DNA from: Clostridia bacterium
GTDB lineage: Bacteria > Bacillota > Clostridia > Christensenellales > Borkfalkiaceae
Direction of reading: 5' to 3'
NCBI GenBank assembly: GCA_017457225.1
Contig: JAFTHW010000010.1
Coordinates: 16,348 to 80,347 of the forward strand
DNA length: 64,000 nt
Each line of letters opens with the position of its first letter. Position 1 is the first letter of the stretch. The position numbers and the translations under genes were made by a program. The notes below the pieces were generated by a model. It ran no database searches. It had not been told where the DNA came from and saw only the letters and a list, made by a program, of their open reading frames with translations. Below, one piece after another: positions 42,151 to 50,067 of this stretch.

Positions 42151-43164
42151 TTACGCCTCGTAGCCTCTGGGATTGCCGCTCTGCCACTTCCACTGGGATT
42201 CGCACATTTCTTCAATGCCGAATTTCGCCGTCCAGCCGAGTTCTTTTTCCGCTTTGTCGGGAGAAGCGTAGCAAGCCGCAATATCGCCGTCACGGCGAGG
42301 GCAAACCTTGTAGGGAAGCGTTTTCCCGCACGCCTTTTCAAATGCGTGGATCATATCCATAACGCTATAACCGTGGCCCGTACCGAGATTGTAGATATGT
42401 ACGCCTGCATCCGTACAACGCTCGATCGCCGCAATATGCCCCAGCGCCAAGTCAACGACGTGAATATAGTCACGAACACCCGTTCCGTCGGGAGTGTCGT
42501 AGTCGTTGCCAAAGACGTTGATGCATTGCAATTTACCGCTCGCAACCTGCGCTACGAAAGGCATCAGATTGTTGGGAATGCCTTTAGGATCTTCGCCGAT
42601 CAAACCGCTTTCGTGCGCGCCGACGGGGTTGAAGTAGCGCAGAAGAATGATGTTCCATTCCTTATCCGCTTTATAAAGATCCTGCATAATCCCTTCCATC
42701 ATCAGTTTCGTACTGCCGTAAGGGTTGGTCGTAGACAGACGGCAAGTTTCATCCAAAGGCAAACGTTCGGGATTGCCGTAAACGGTTGCGGAGGAAGAGA
42801 AAATGATCTTCTTTACGCCGACTTTATCCATCACTTTCAAGAGCCCTACCGTGCCGCTGATGTTGTTTTCGTAATATTTCAAAGGCAATTTACAGCTCTC
42901 GCCGACGGCTTTGAACGCTGCAAAATGGATTACCGCGTCGATCGTATGCTCGGAAAAGATCTTTTCCATTGCTTCTTCGTTGCGAATATCCTCCTCGTAG
43001 AACGTCACTTGCTTCCCCGTGATCTTCTGCACGCGACGCAAGCTCTCGAAGCTGGAGTTACTGAAATTGTCTACTACGACGACTTCGTAATTCTTGTTGA
43101 GAAGTTCGAGTACGGTATGTGAACCGATATAGCCGCAACCGCCCGTTACCAAAATTTTAGCCAT
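42151..43164 (-). CDS. galE: UDP-glucose 4-epimerase
   Basis: The 337-residue enzyme has [11 protein letters not shown] for NAD+, [10 protein letters not shown], the Ser of [13 protein letters not shown] (Tyr-x-x-x-Lys) and the nucleotide-sugar region [15 protein letters not shown] and [15 protein letters not shown]-like [15 protein letters not shown]. It interconverts UDP-glucose and UDP-galactose for wall and capsule sugars. Full length and intact. AGAGGTG precedes the ATG. Confidence 0.96.
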   Translation of the reverse strand: MAKILVTGGCGYIGSHTVLELLNKNYEVVVVDNFSNSSFESLRRVQKITGKQVTFYEEDIRNEEAMEKIFSEHTIDAVIHFAAFKAVGESCKLPLKYYENNISGTVGLLKVMDKVGVKKIIFSSSATVYGNPERLPLDETCRLSTTNPYGSTKLMMEGIMQDLYKADKEWNIILLRYFNPVGAHESGLIGEDPKGIPNNLMPFVAQVASGKLQCINVFGNDYDTPDGTGVRDYIHVVDLALGHIAAIERCTDAGVHIYNLGTGHGYSVMDMIHAFEKACGKTLPYKVCPRRDGDIAACYASPDKAEKELGWTAKFGIEEMCESQWKWQSGNPRGYEA

Positions 43165-43212
43165 AATTACACCTCTTTTTTTCGTCTTATTTTTTCGTGT
43201 TATTTGTTTGTC

Positions 43213-44493
43213 TTATTCGTTTGCGGATTCTTCTTCCGCCTCCTCTTCCACCCATTTAGAAAGGACTTTGAGAACTTTTTGTTTGGTGGCTTTGACGACC
43301 TTGATCTCCAAATGCTCACAGCGGAGCACTTCGCCGATGGGCGGGATTCCGCCGTATTTTTCGGTAGCCCAACCGCCGACGGTGTTCGATTCGTATTTCT
43401 CGCCCTCGTCTTCCATTTCGTACAAGGCGAAAAATTCGTCCAAACCACATCTACCGTCTACCCAATACTCCGTACCCGAAGTCTTGCCGTAGAACACTTC
43501 TTCTTCGTCGTGCTCGTCCCAGATCTCGCCTACGAGTTCTTCGAGAACGTCTTCAAGCGTTACGATACCGACCAAGCCGCCGTATTCGTCGGAAACAGCC
43601 GCCATATGAATCTTTTGCTTCTGCAACTGTTTCAAAAGAGTGGATATCCTCGTGTACTCGGACGTGAATACGATGTCCTGTACGAGATGTCCGATCTCTT
43701 TCTCGCCGTTGATATAGCCGTTGAAAAAGTCACGCTCGTGAATCAAACCGATGACGTTGTCAATGGTTTCTTTATACACGGGCAAACGGGAATAGCCCGT
43801 TTTTTGGAAGACTTCTTTCACTTCATCCATCGTCCAATCTTCATTGACGGCGTACACGTTTACGCGGGGGACGAGAATGTCTTCTACTTTCAAATCGTCG
43901 AACTCCAGCGCCGAACGGAGAAGCTCCGATTCGTCTTCTTTGAGCGTACCGTCTTCTTCCGCTTCGTCCACAAGCGTCATCAACTCTTCGTCGGTAACGG
44001 TGGCGTCTTTTTTGAGTTTGAATACTTTGGCAAGCGCCTTTTTATACCAATCGAACACTTTTCCAAGCGGGAACAAAATCCAATAGAAAAGCTGCATAAA
44101 CGGATAGAACAAATAGCAACATTTTTCGGGATACACACTTGCGAAATATTTCGGCGTGATCTCACCGAACAGCAATACGACGATCGTCAAAACAATCGTG
44201 GAGATTGTCGTCGAGTCAACGCCCGTACCTACCAAAAGTTTGGCAAACAGAATCGTGCCGAGCGCAGATGCCGTCAAGTTGACAATGTTGTTACCGATGA
44301 GAATGGTCGTGACCAATTTATCGTAGTTTTCGTCCGCAAATTTATAGACGGCTTTGGAATTCTTTTTGCCGAGCGTCACCATACTCTTGAGTTTGATACG
44401 GTTCGCGCAGGAATACGCCGTTTCCGTCGCCGAGAAAAATCCCGACATCAATACGAGCACTACGATAATAATAGATAGGGGCAGGGGATCCAT
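43213..44493 (-). CDS. CNNM/CBS/CorC_HlyC membrane protein (Mg2+ or Co2+ efflux type)
   Basis: The 426-residue protein has a CNNM domain with about four helices (1-145; MSGFFSATETAYSCANRIKLK, GEITPKYFA), a CBS pair (about 200-320; VEDILVPRVNVYAV, SDEYGGLVGIVTLEDVLEELVGEIWDE) and a C-terminal CorC_HlyC domain (about 340-415). It is the likely Mg exporter counterpart of the MgtE importer. GGAGG lies 15 bases from the ATG, which is long. It is first in a run of four same-strand genes. Confidence 0.92.
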   Translation of the reverse strand: MDPLPLSIIIVVLVLMSGFFSATETAYSCANRIKLKSMVTLGKKNSKAVYKFADENYDKLVTTILIGNNIVNLTASALGTILFAKLLVGTGVDSTTISTIVLTIVVLLFGEITPKYFASVYPEKCCYLFYPFMQLFYWILFPLGKVFDWYKKALAKVFKLKKDATVTDEELMTLVDEAEEDGTLKEDESELLRSALEFDDLKVEDILVPRVNVYAVNEDWTMDEVKEVFQKTGYSRLPVYKETIDNVIGLIHERDFFNGYINGEKEIGHLVQDIVFTSEYTRISTLLKQLQKQKIHMAAVSDEYGGLVGIVTLEDVLEELVGEIWDEHDEEEVFYGKTSGTEYWVDGRCGLDEFFALYEMEDEGEKYESNTVGGWATEKYGGIPPIGEVLRCEHLEIKVVKATKQKVLKVLSKWVEEEAEEESANE

Positions 44494-44560
44494 AGTTTGT
44501 TTTCATATCCTCCAAACGTTATTTTTCAGAAAATCCTTTAGGATTTTTCTTCTTCTATTC

Positions 44561-44590
44561 ATTATAATACTTTTCCCGCCGCTTTGTCAA
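44561..44590 (-). promoter_or_regulatory. Promoter of the CorC-type gene
   Basis: Minus strand: TTGACA (44585-44590), 18 bases, TATAAT (44561-44566). A hairpin AAAATCC/GGATTTT lies in the leader. Confidence 0.75.
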
Positions 44591-44646
44591 GGCTTTCCGC
44601 TCAAAAGCGAAAGGATATTTATGAATTTATACGAAAAAAACGGCTC

Positions 44647-46050
44647 TTACTGACCCGTTTTTTCCTTTTTTTCGGACGCAGACTCTTCCGCTCCGCGATT
44701 TTTTCTGTAAATTTCTTCTTTTTCCGCCTTGGTCTTTTCCGCAAAATGACAGGCGACTTTATGCCCTTTCTCGATTTCTATCATCGGTACTTCGCCCCTT
44801 TTACAACACTCCTGCGCCATAAAACAACGAGTGTGGAACGGACAGCCGCTCGGCGGCGACACGGGGCTGGGCAGATTCCCGTCCAATAAAATCCGCTCCC
44901 TCTCCCCGTCTTCTAAATCGGGAGCGGCGGAAAGCAATGCGATCGTATAGGGATGGCGCGCGTTTTGGAATACTTCTTCCGCTTCCCCCGTTTCTACGAT
45001 CTTCCCCAAATACATCACGGCAATCTTATCCGAAACGTGCCGCACGACGGACAAATCGTGAGAAATAAACAGATACGTCAAACCCTCTTTCTTCTTCAGA
45101 TCGGACAACAAGTTTAGGATCTGGGACTGAATGGAAACGTCAAGCGCGGATACGCACTCGTCGCAAACGATAAAACGCGGCTTCACCGCAAGCGCACGGG
45201 CGATGCAAACCCGCTGTCGTTGCCCGCCCGAAAATTGGTGGGGATAGCGGTAATACGCGTACTCTTGCAAACCACAGTTCTTCATCACTTCCAGCACGTA
45301 CTTGCGCATCTGCGGAGAGCCTTTTTTATAATACCCGTGCGTAGCCACTCCCTCTTCAATGAGCTGTCCCACCGTCATACGCGGATTGAGCGAGGAATAC
45401 GGATCTTGAAACACGATTTGTAAATCGGTTCGCAAAAAACGCATTTCCGAAGGAGTCAAACGGGCAAGATCCACGCCCTCGTCAAAATGCTCCTCGCATT
45501 CCCGAAATTCTTGCGAGTCGGAAAACGACTTTTTTAAAATCAAAATTTCCGCATTAAGCCCGTCCAGGTATGCGTTGAGTCGCTTTTTCGTTTCTTCGTC
45601 GTTCGTCTTTTTCTTGAGCCGATTCGCCTCGTATCTCTTTTTGAAGAGCCGTAAACTCTCCCCGTCCGTCGTGGCTAAAAATCCACCGAGAACTCTCGCC
45701 GCAGATAAAAGTTCGTCCGTAAAAGGTTGGGACGGATCCCGTTCCCGATACGCCGCGCGGTAACGCTCCGCGTTTTTGAGAATCTCTCCCTCGTAACGGG
45801 GCGCAAGTTCGCTACGGCTTCGACCGTAATACGTCGCCGAGCCGCCCGTTGGGGGTAAAAGCTGTAAAATCACTCTGCCCAAGGTGGATTTTCCACAACC
45901 GCTCTCCCCCACAAGCCCGAACGTTTCCCCGTTTTCAATTTCGATGGAGACTCCATCGTTCGCCCGTAAAAATTTTTTTTCTTTCCAAAAGGATTGTTTC
46001 CCGACTGGGAAATATTTTTTAAGACGGATTGCGGACAACAATTTGGGCAT
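44647..46050 (-). CDS. oppF: Oligopeptide ABC transporter ATPase OppF-like, with insertion
   Basis: The 467-residue ATPase is about 115 longer than usual. Walker A GESGCGKST (48-56), Q-loop QIVFQDPYSSLNPRM (Gln 215), FSGGQRQRV, Walker B FIVCDECVSALD (Cys in place of the usual Pro) and ISHD are present. The C-terminal Cys motif GCPFHTRCFMAQECC fits the oligopeptide/dipeptide family's Fe-S or zinc-like site. Extra residues (about 78-192) sit between Walker A and the Q-loop and are helical and charged. Its start overlaps oppD by 32 bases. It powers peptide import with the OppD subunit. Confidence 0.9.
   Translation of the reverse strand: MPKLLSAIRLKKYFPVGKQSFWKEKKFLRANDGVSIEIENGETFGLVGESGCGKSTLGRVILQLLPPTGGSATYYGRSRSELAPRYEGEILKNAERYRAAYRERDPSQPFTDELLSAARVLGGFLATTDGESLRLFKKRYEANRLKKKTNDEETKKRLNAYLDGLNAEILILKKSFSDSQEFRECEEHFDEGVDLARLTPSEMRFLRTDLQIVFQDPYSSLNPRMTVGQLIEEGVATHGYYKKGSPQMRKYVLEVMKNCGLQEYAYYRYPHQFSGGQRQRVCIARALAVKPRFIVCDECVSALDVSIQSQILNLLSDLKKKEGLTYLFISHDLSVVRHVSDKIAVMYLGKIVETGEAEEVFQNARHPYTIALLSAAPDLEDGERERILLDGNLPSPVSPPSGCPFHTRCFMAQECCKRGEVPMIEIEKGHKVACHFAEKTKAEKEEIYRKNRGAEESASEKKEKTGQ
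45475..45819 (-). other. Insertion segment inside OppF
   Basis: Codons for about residues 78-192 have no counterpart in normal OppF, where about 25 residues join Walker A strand to the Q-loop. The segment is Lys/Glu-rich and helical (LFKKRYEANRLKKKTNDEE). The reading frame is unbroken. Confidence 0.75.
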
Positions 46051-47050
46051 GATCTTTCCCCCTCCTTTCCGAGGTTCTCGGATAAAAGCAACGGATCTTC
46101 CGACCGTTCCCCGTTTCGTACAATTCAGGTTCTTCCTTTAAACATCTCTCCGTGCGGTATTTGCACCTCGGCGCGAATTTACAGCCTTTGGGAACTTCGG
46201 ACGGATGGGGCGCAGCGCCCTCGATCGTATCCAATCTTTCCCCTTTCGTTGCGTACCTGGGTGCGCTCAGCATCAAGCCCTCGGTATAAGGATGAGACAC
46301 CTCGGACTCCGTGAAAAGTTGTGTTTTCGTCACGCGTTCCACGATTTGCCCGCAATACATTACGGCAACGTCGTCCGCCATTTCCCGAACGACGCCAAGA
46401 TCGTGCGTAATGAACAGGATCGCAGTCCCGCGCTCTTTTTGCAACGCACGCATCAGTGACAAAATCTGCGCCTGAATGGTTACGTCGAGCGCCGTCGTAG
46501 GCTCGTCTGCGATCAAAATTTCGGGACGGCACGCAAGCGCCATCGCAATCATCACGCGTTGCCGCATTCCGCCCGAAAGTTGGTGCGCATATTGCCCGAG
46601 TACCCGCTCAGGATTGGGAATTCGTACCGCCGAAAGCATTTTTAACGCCTCTATTCCCGCCTGTTTTTTCTTCATACCACGATGAATCCGAAAAGGCTCG
46701 ATGAGCTGTCGTTTGATACTCAGTACGGGATTCAGGCTCGTCATCGGCTCTTGAAAGATTACGGAAATCCGATTCCCCCGAACGGAACGTAATTTTGCCA
46801 TCGGCATCGTGACGAGATCTTCTCTTTTTCCGTCCTTTTCAAATAGAATTTCCCCGCCTGCAATATAGCCGTTGGAGTCTAAAAGCCGCAAAATACTCAT
46901 CGCCGAAACGCTTTTTCCCGAGCCCGATTCCCCGACGATCCCAAGTGTTTTTCCGCTCTCCAAAGAAAAGGAAACGTCGTTGACCGCCGTCAGCGCGCCT
47001 TTGCGTGTTTGAAAGCATACCCGTAAATTGTTGACCTGCAAAAGAGGCAT
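46019..47050 (-). CDS. oppD: Oligopeptide ABC transporter ATPase OppD-like
   Basis: The 343-residue ATPase has GESGSGKSV, SVIFQEPMTSLNPV, LSGGMRQRV, LIADEPTTALD and ITHD, and the C-terminal GCKFAPRCKYRTERC cluster of the family. It is of normal length. It lies between the permease and oppF genes and overlaps oppF, consistent with a heterodimeric motor. Confidence 0.95.
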   Translation of the reverse strand: MPLLQVNNLRVCFQTRKGALTAVNDVSFSLESGKTLGIVGESGSGKSVSAMSILRLLDSNGYIAGGEILFEKDGKREDLVTMPMAKLRSVRGNRISVIFQEPMTSLNPVLSIKRQLIEPFRIHRGMKKKQAGIEALKMLSAVRIPNPERVLGQYAHQLSGGMRQRVMIAMALACRPEILIADEPTTALDVTIQAQILSLMRALQKERGTAILFITHDLGVVREMADDVAVMYCGQIVERVTKTQLFTESEVSHPYTEGLMLSAPRYATKGERLDTIEGAAPHPSEVPKGCKFAPRCKYRTERCLKEEPELYETGNGRKIRCFYPRTSERRGKDHAQIVVRNPS

Positions 47051-47062
47051 CGTCGTTCTCCT

Positions 47063-49015
47063 TTATCTCTCCGAAGAGCTTTTCGGATCCAGCGCGTCGC
47101 GGAGTGCGTCGCCAATGACGTTGATCGAAATGGTCGCTAACGACAAAAACAACGACGGAAACAACCATTGCCACCAATAATTCTGAATCACCGTACTGTT
47201 GTTACAGCCGTTGAGCATATTCCCCCAAGTCGGCTGCGGTTGTTGGACTCCGAACCCCAAGTACGAAAGAGAGGACTCCGTCAAAAGACAGCTCGCAAAA
47301 TTGAGCGTCATACTTACGAGGATCACGGAAACTACGTTGGGGAGTACGTGGCGGAACACGATCTTGCTTTCCTTGACCCCCATCGCTTTCGCCGCCGTAA
47401 CGAATTCCTTTTCCCGTTCGGAAAGGACTTGTCCTCGAATCATTCGCGCGAGCCCCGTCCACGAGAGCGCGCCTAAAATGAGCATAATGATAAAGATTCG
47501 CATCGTTTCGGAAATGCTGTAATGTCGAATAATTTGCGACAACAGCATCGCGAACGGAAGAAAGGGCATAGAGGCGAATATTTCCGTAATCCGCATCAAA
47601 AGCGTATCTACCCAACCGCCGAAATATCCCGAAATACTGCCCACGATCACCGCGATCAGCGAAGACACGATCACCGCAACGCCGCCGACCGTAAGCGTCA
47701 TTTTTCCGCCGTGCACAATCCGCGTGAACACGTCCCTGCCCCTACCGTCCGTGCCCATCAAGTAGCCTTTGAGCCCGACACTTTTAAGAAGTTTTCCCTC
47801 TCCGTCCACCGCGTACGTTTGCAAAGAACCTGCGTATGCTTTTTGCGCTCCTTTTACGTTTTTCAAGTCGCATTGACCGTACGCGTTATGTCCCCAAGCG
47901 AACACGTTTCCCGACTCCGAAACCGCGACGAAATGCCGCGTTCCGCCCGATAGACTCACGAGTCTTTCTTCTCCGAAAACAGGCAATTTTTCTTCGTCGT
48001 TTTCAAACACGCCTGAGACGATCAGTTCCCCCTCGTCCGTCAAAAGAGCAATACATTTGTTGGCGGCGGCAATCTCTACCACCCGTTTATTCGCAAGATA
48101 ATCCTGCAACGTTTGCGAAGTCGTTCCTTTCGACGTGACGACGGAAGTAAACAGCCAATCCCTGCCCGTCGTAATCGTTCCGTCCTGCAAAAGAACCACC
48201 GCCGCCGCATTGGAAAACTCAACTTTTTCTACGTTCGTCAAGCCCTGTAAATCCCCGAGGTTACGTACGGTATTCACGTTCCCCCAAAGATATGCCGTTC
48301 CGTCAGTTTTTACCAGCGCCGTTGCCTGATAGCCGCAAGACAGCCCTTTGACTTGGCTCGGATCTATTCCTAACGCAAGTTCTTTTGGCATCGTGATGGC
48401 GTTGAGTACTTGTTTTTCGCCGTACTGACCGCAACTGTCGTCCCCCCAGCCTACGATTTGCCCTTCCTCCGTCACGGCGATTGCGTGGTCTTTGCCTGCC
48501 GCCGCCGTAACGACTCCGCTTTGCAATTCTTTGGGAAGATCTTTCATATCCTTTTTCGTCAAAGCGTTTTCAGTGTTCCCCCAAACGTAGACTTTGCCCG
48601 AAGTAGAAACGCCGACCGTGAAATCAGAAAATCCGTCAATCGAACGGATTCCTTTTTTTAAACCGCGCGGAAGCGAACGCATCGAATAACACGGTGCAAC
48701 GTTTTGCTGCAGTGGATCGGTATAATTGACGTCCATCGGCATAAACAAGGGCGCGATGAATACAAATAAAAACAGCCCTGCGAGAAATACGAGCGCCGCC
48801 ACCGCCGTTTTTCTACGGAAAAATTCTTTTCGAAGAAGCCCCGACGGGCTCTCCTCGCGCGCCCCTCCCAAACCATTCTCTTTAACTCCCCAAAAGCCCC
48901 GTTTTATCCAACCAAAAACCCGTTTCAACGCAGACACGGTACCCTCATACAGCCGTTTCCACCAAGAACCTCGCGAGGGACCCGCTCCGCCTTTTTCCCT
49001 TTCTCCGTTTGCCAT
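47063..49015 (-). CDS. oppC: Oligopeptide permease OppC-like with RCC1-type propeller insertion
   Basis: The 650-residue protein is about twice normal OppC length. Residues 1-69 are cytosolic and 70-91 the first helix. About 120-415 is a set of RCC1-like blades: GKVYVWGNTENALT, GQIVGWGDDSCGQYG, GTAYLWGNVNTV, GNVFAWGHNAYGQCD. The OppC core then resumes at YLMGTDGRGRDVFTRIVHG with five more helices and the EAA motif EFVTAAKAMGVKESKIVFRHVLPN. The propeller falls in the extracellular loop after helix 1, where it could bind substrate, the binding protein or wall material. AGGAGTAAGG precedes the ATG, nine bases after oppB. Confidence 0.92.
   Translation of the reverse strand: MANGEREKGGAGPSRGSWWKRLYEGTVSALKRVFGWIKRGFWGVKENGLGGAREESPSGLLRKEFFRRKTAVAALVFLAGLFLFVFIAPLFMPMDVNYTDPLQQNVAPCYSMRSLPRGLKKGIRSIDGFSDFTVGVSTSGKVYVWGNTENALTKKDMKDLPKELQSGVVTAAAGKDHAIAVTEEGQIVGWGDDSCGQYGEKQVLNAITMPKELALGIDPSQVKGLSCGYQATALVKTDGTAYLWGNVNTVRNLGDLQGLTNVEKVEFSNAAAVVLLQDGTITTGRDWLFTSVVTSKGTTSQTLQDYLANKRVVEIAAANKCIALLTDEGELIVSGVFENDEEKLPVFGEERLVSLSGGTRHFVAVSESGNVFAWGHNAYGQCDLKNVKGAQKAYAGSLQTYAVDGEGKLLKSVGLKGYLMGTDGRGRDVFTRIVHGGKMTLTVGGVAVIVSSLIAVIVGSISGYFGGWVDTLLMRITEIFASMPFLPFAMLLSQIIRHYSISETMRIFIIMLILGALSWTGLARMIRGQVLSEREKEFVTAAKAMGVKESKIVFRHVLPNVVSVILVSMTLNFASCLLTESSLSYLGFGVQQPQPTWGNMLNGCNNSTVIQNYWWQWLFPSLFLSLATISINVIGDALRDALDPKSSSER
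47771..48658 (-). other. RCC1-type propeller insertion in OppC
   Basis: About 295 codons between the first helix and the GTDGRGRD motif encode repeats with a W-G or S-G pair and a Gly-rich turn, spaced roughly 45-50 residues. This is the hallmark of RCC1/BLIP-II propellers. Confidence 0.85.
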
Positions 49016-49024
49016 ACCTTACTC

Positions 49025-50041
49025 CTATTCCCCAATACGGATGCGGGGATCTACCACTCCGTAAGCCAAATCCACCAACAAGTTCCCAAGTAGTGCAAGC
49101 GCGATATAGAACATCTGCATTGCCAGCACGACGTCGTTGTCGCTCGCCGTCAACGCGTCGAAATATACTTTCCCGATGCCATGAATCCCGAAGATATTTT
49201 CAATCATAATCGAGCCTGAAAAAATTCCCATCAGCCAACCGATTACGAGTGAAACGACGGGAATCAACGCGTTTCGGAATGCGTGACTTTTTACGACCAA
49301 ACGTTCCCCCAAGCCTTTGGCTCGGGCGGTTTTGATACACTCCATACTCAAAGCGTCGATCATCGCCGCACGGACGTAACGGGTCATTCCGCCGAGCGAA
49401 CAGAACGTCATCACGATCAGAGGCAATCCGAAATGATACAGTTTATCCAAAAACGCGCGAAAGCCCGTATAATCCTTTCCTACCGACGTCATACCCGACA
49501 CGGGGAACAAGTTGAGCTGTACTGCAAACAGCCAAATAAACAGGATTGCGATGATAAACACGGGCATACTGTAACCGACGATCGTGCCGACCTGTACTCC
49601 CAAATCCCGTTTACTGCCTTTTTTCGTCGCGCAAAAGATTCCCAACGGAATGGTGATGCAAAGGGCTAAAAACGTCGCGAAAAAATTGAGGAACAACGTG
49701 TTGAGCAAAGGCTCTTTTACGACCGAAAGTACGGATTTCCCATAGACGACGGACGTGCCGAAATTCCCTTGCAAGAGTCCTTTAAACGATCCGTCGTAAA
49801 AGGGAACGAGCCCCATCCAACGCAAATACCGTCTGAAAAGTCCGCCGTCCAAACCGTAGCGGCGTTGCCAATACAAATACCGCTCTGCATAGACGAGATG
49901 TTTGTTGGCGGCGATCTCTTGCATTGCCATATCCGCCGCCTTATCTACGGGAAGCAAATTATAAACGGCAAAAATCAAAAAGGACAATACAAGCAAGACC
50001 GCCGCCATATAGAAAATTCGCTTAAGGATATATTTCGCCAT
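49025..50041 (-). CDS. oppB: Oligopeptide permease OppB-like
   Basis: The 338-residue membrane protein has six helices, the N-terminal DPPX-type start (YILKRIFYMAAVLLVLSFL), and the EAA motif CIKTARAKGLGERLVVKSHAFRNALIPV. The end SDNDVVLAMQMFYIALALLGNLLVDLAYGVVDPRIR is typical of the family. It forms the channel with OppC and has no extra domain. Confidence 0.95.
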   Translation of the reverse strand: MAKYILKRIFYMAAVLLVLSFLIFAVYNLLPVDKAADMAMQEIAANKHLVYAERYLYWQRRYGLDGGLFRRYLRWMGLVPFYDGSFKGLLQGNFGTSVVYGKSVLSVVKEPLLNTLFLNFFATFLALCITIPLGIFCATKKGSKRDLGVQVGTIVGYSMPVFIIAILFIWLFAVQLNLFPVSGMTSVGKDYTGFRAFLDKLYHFGLPLIVMTFCSLGGMTRYVRAAMIDALSMECIKTARAKGLGERLVVKSHAFRNALIPVVSLVIGWLMGIFSGSIMIENIFGIHGIGKVYFDALTASDNDVVLAMQMFYIALALLGNLLVDLAYGVVDPRIRIGE

Positions 50042-50067
50042 TCCCTCCTCCCGTTTTCTCCATTCGG

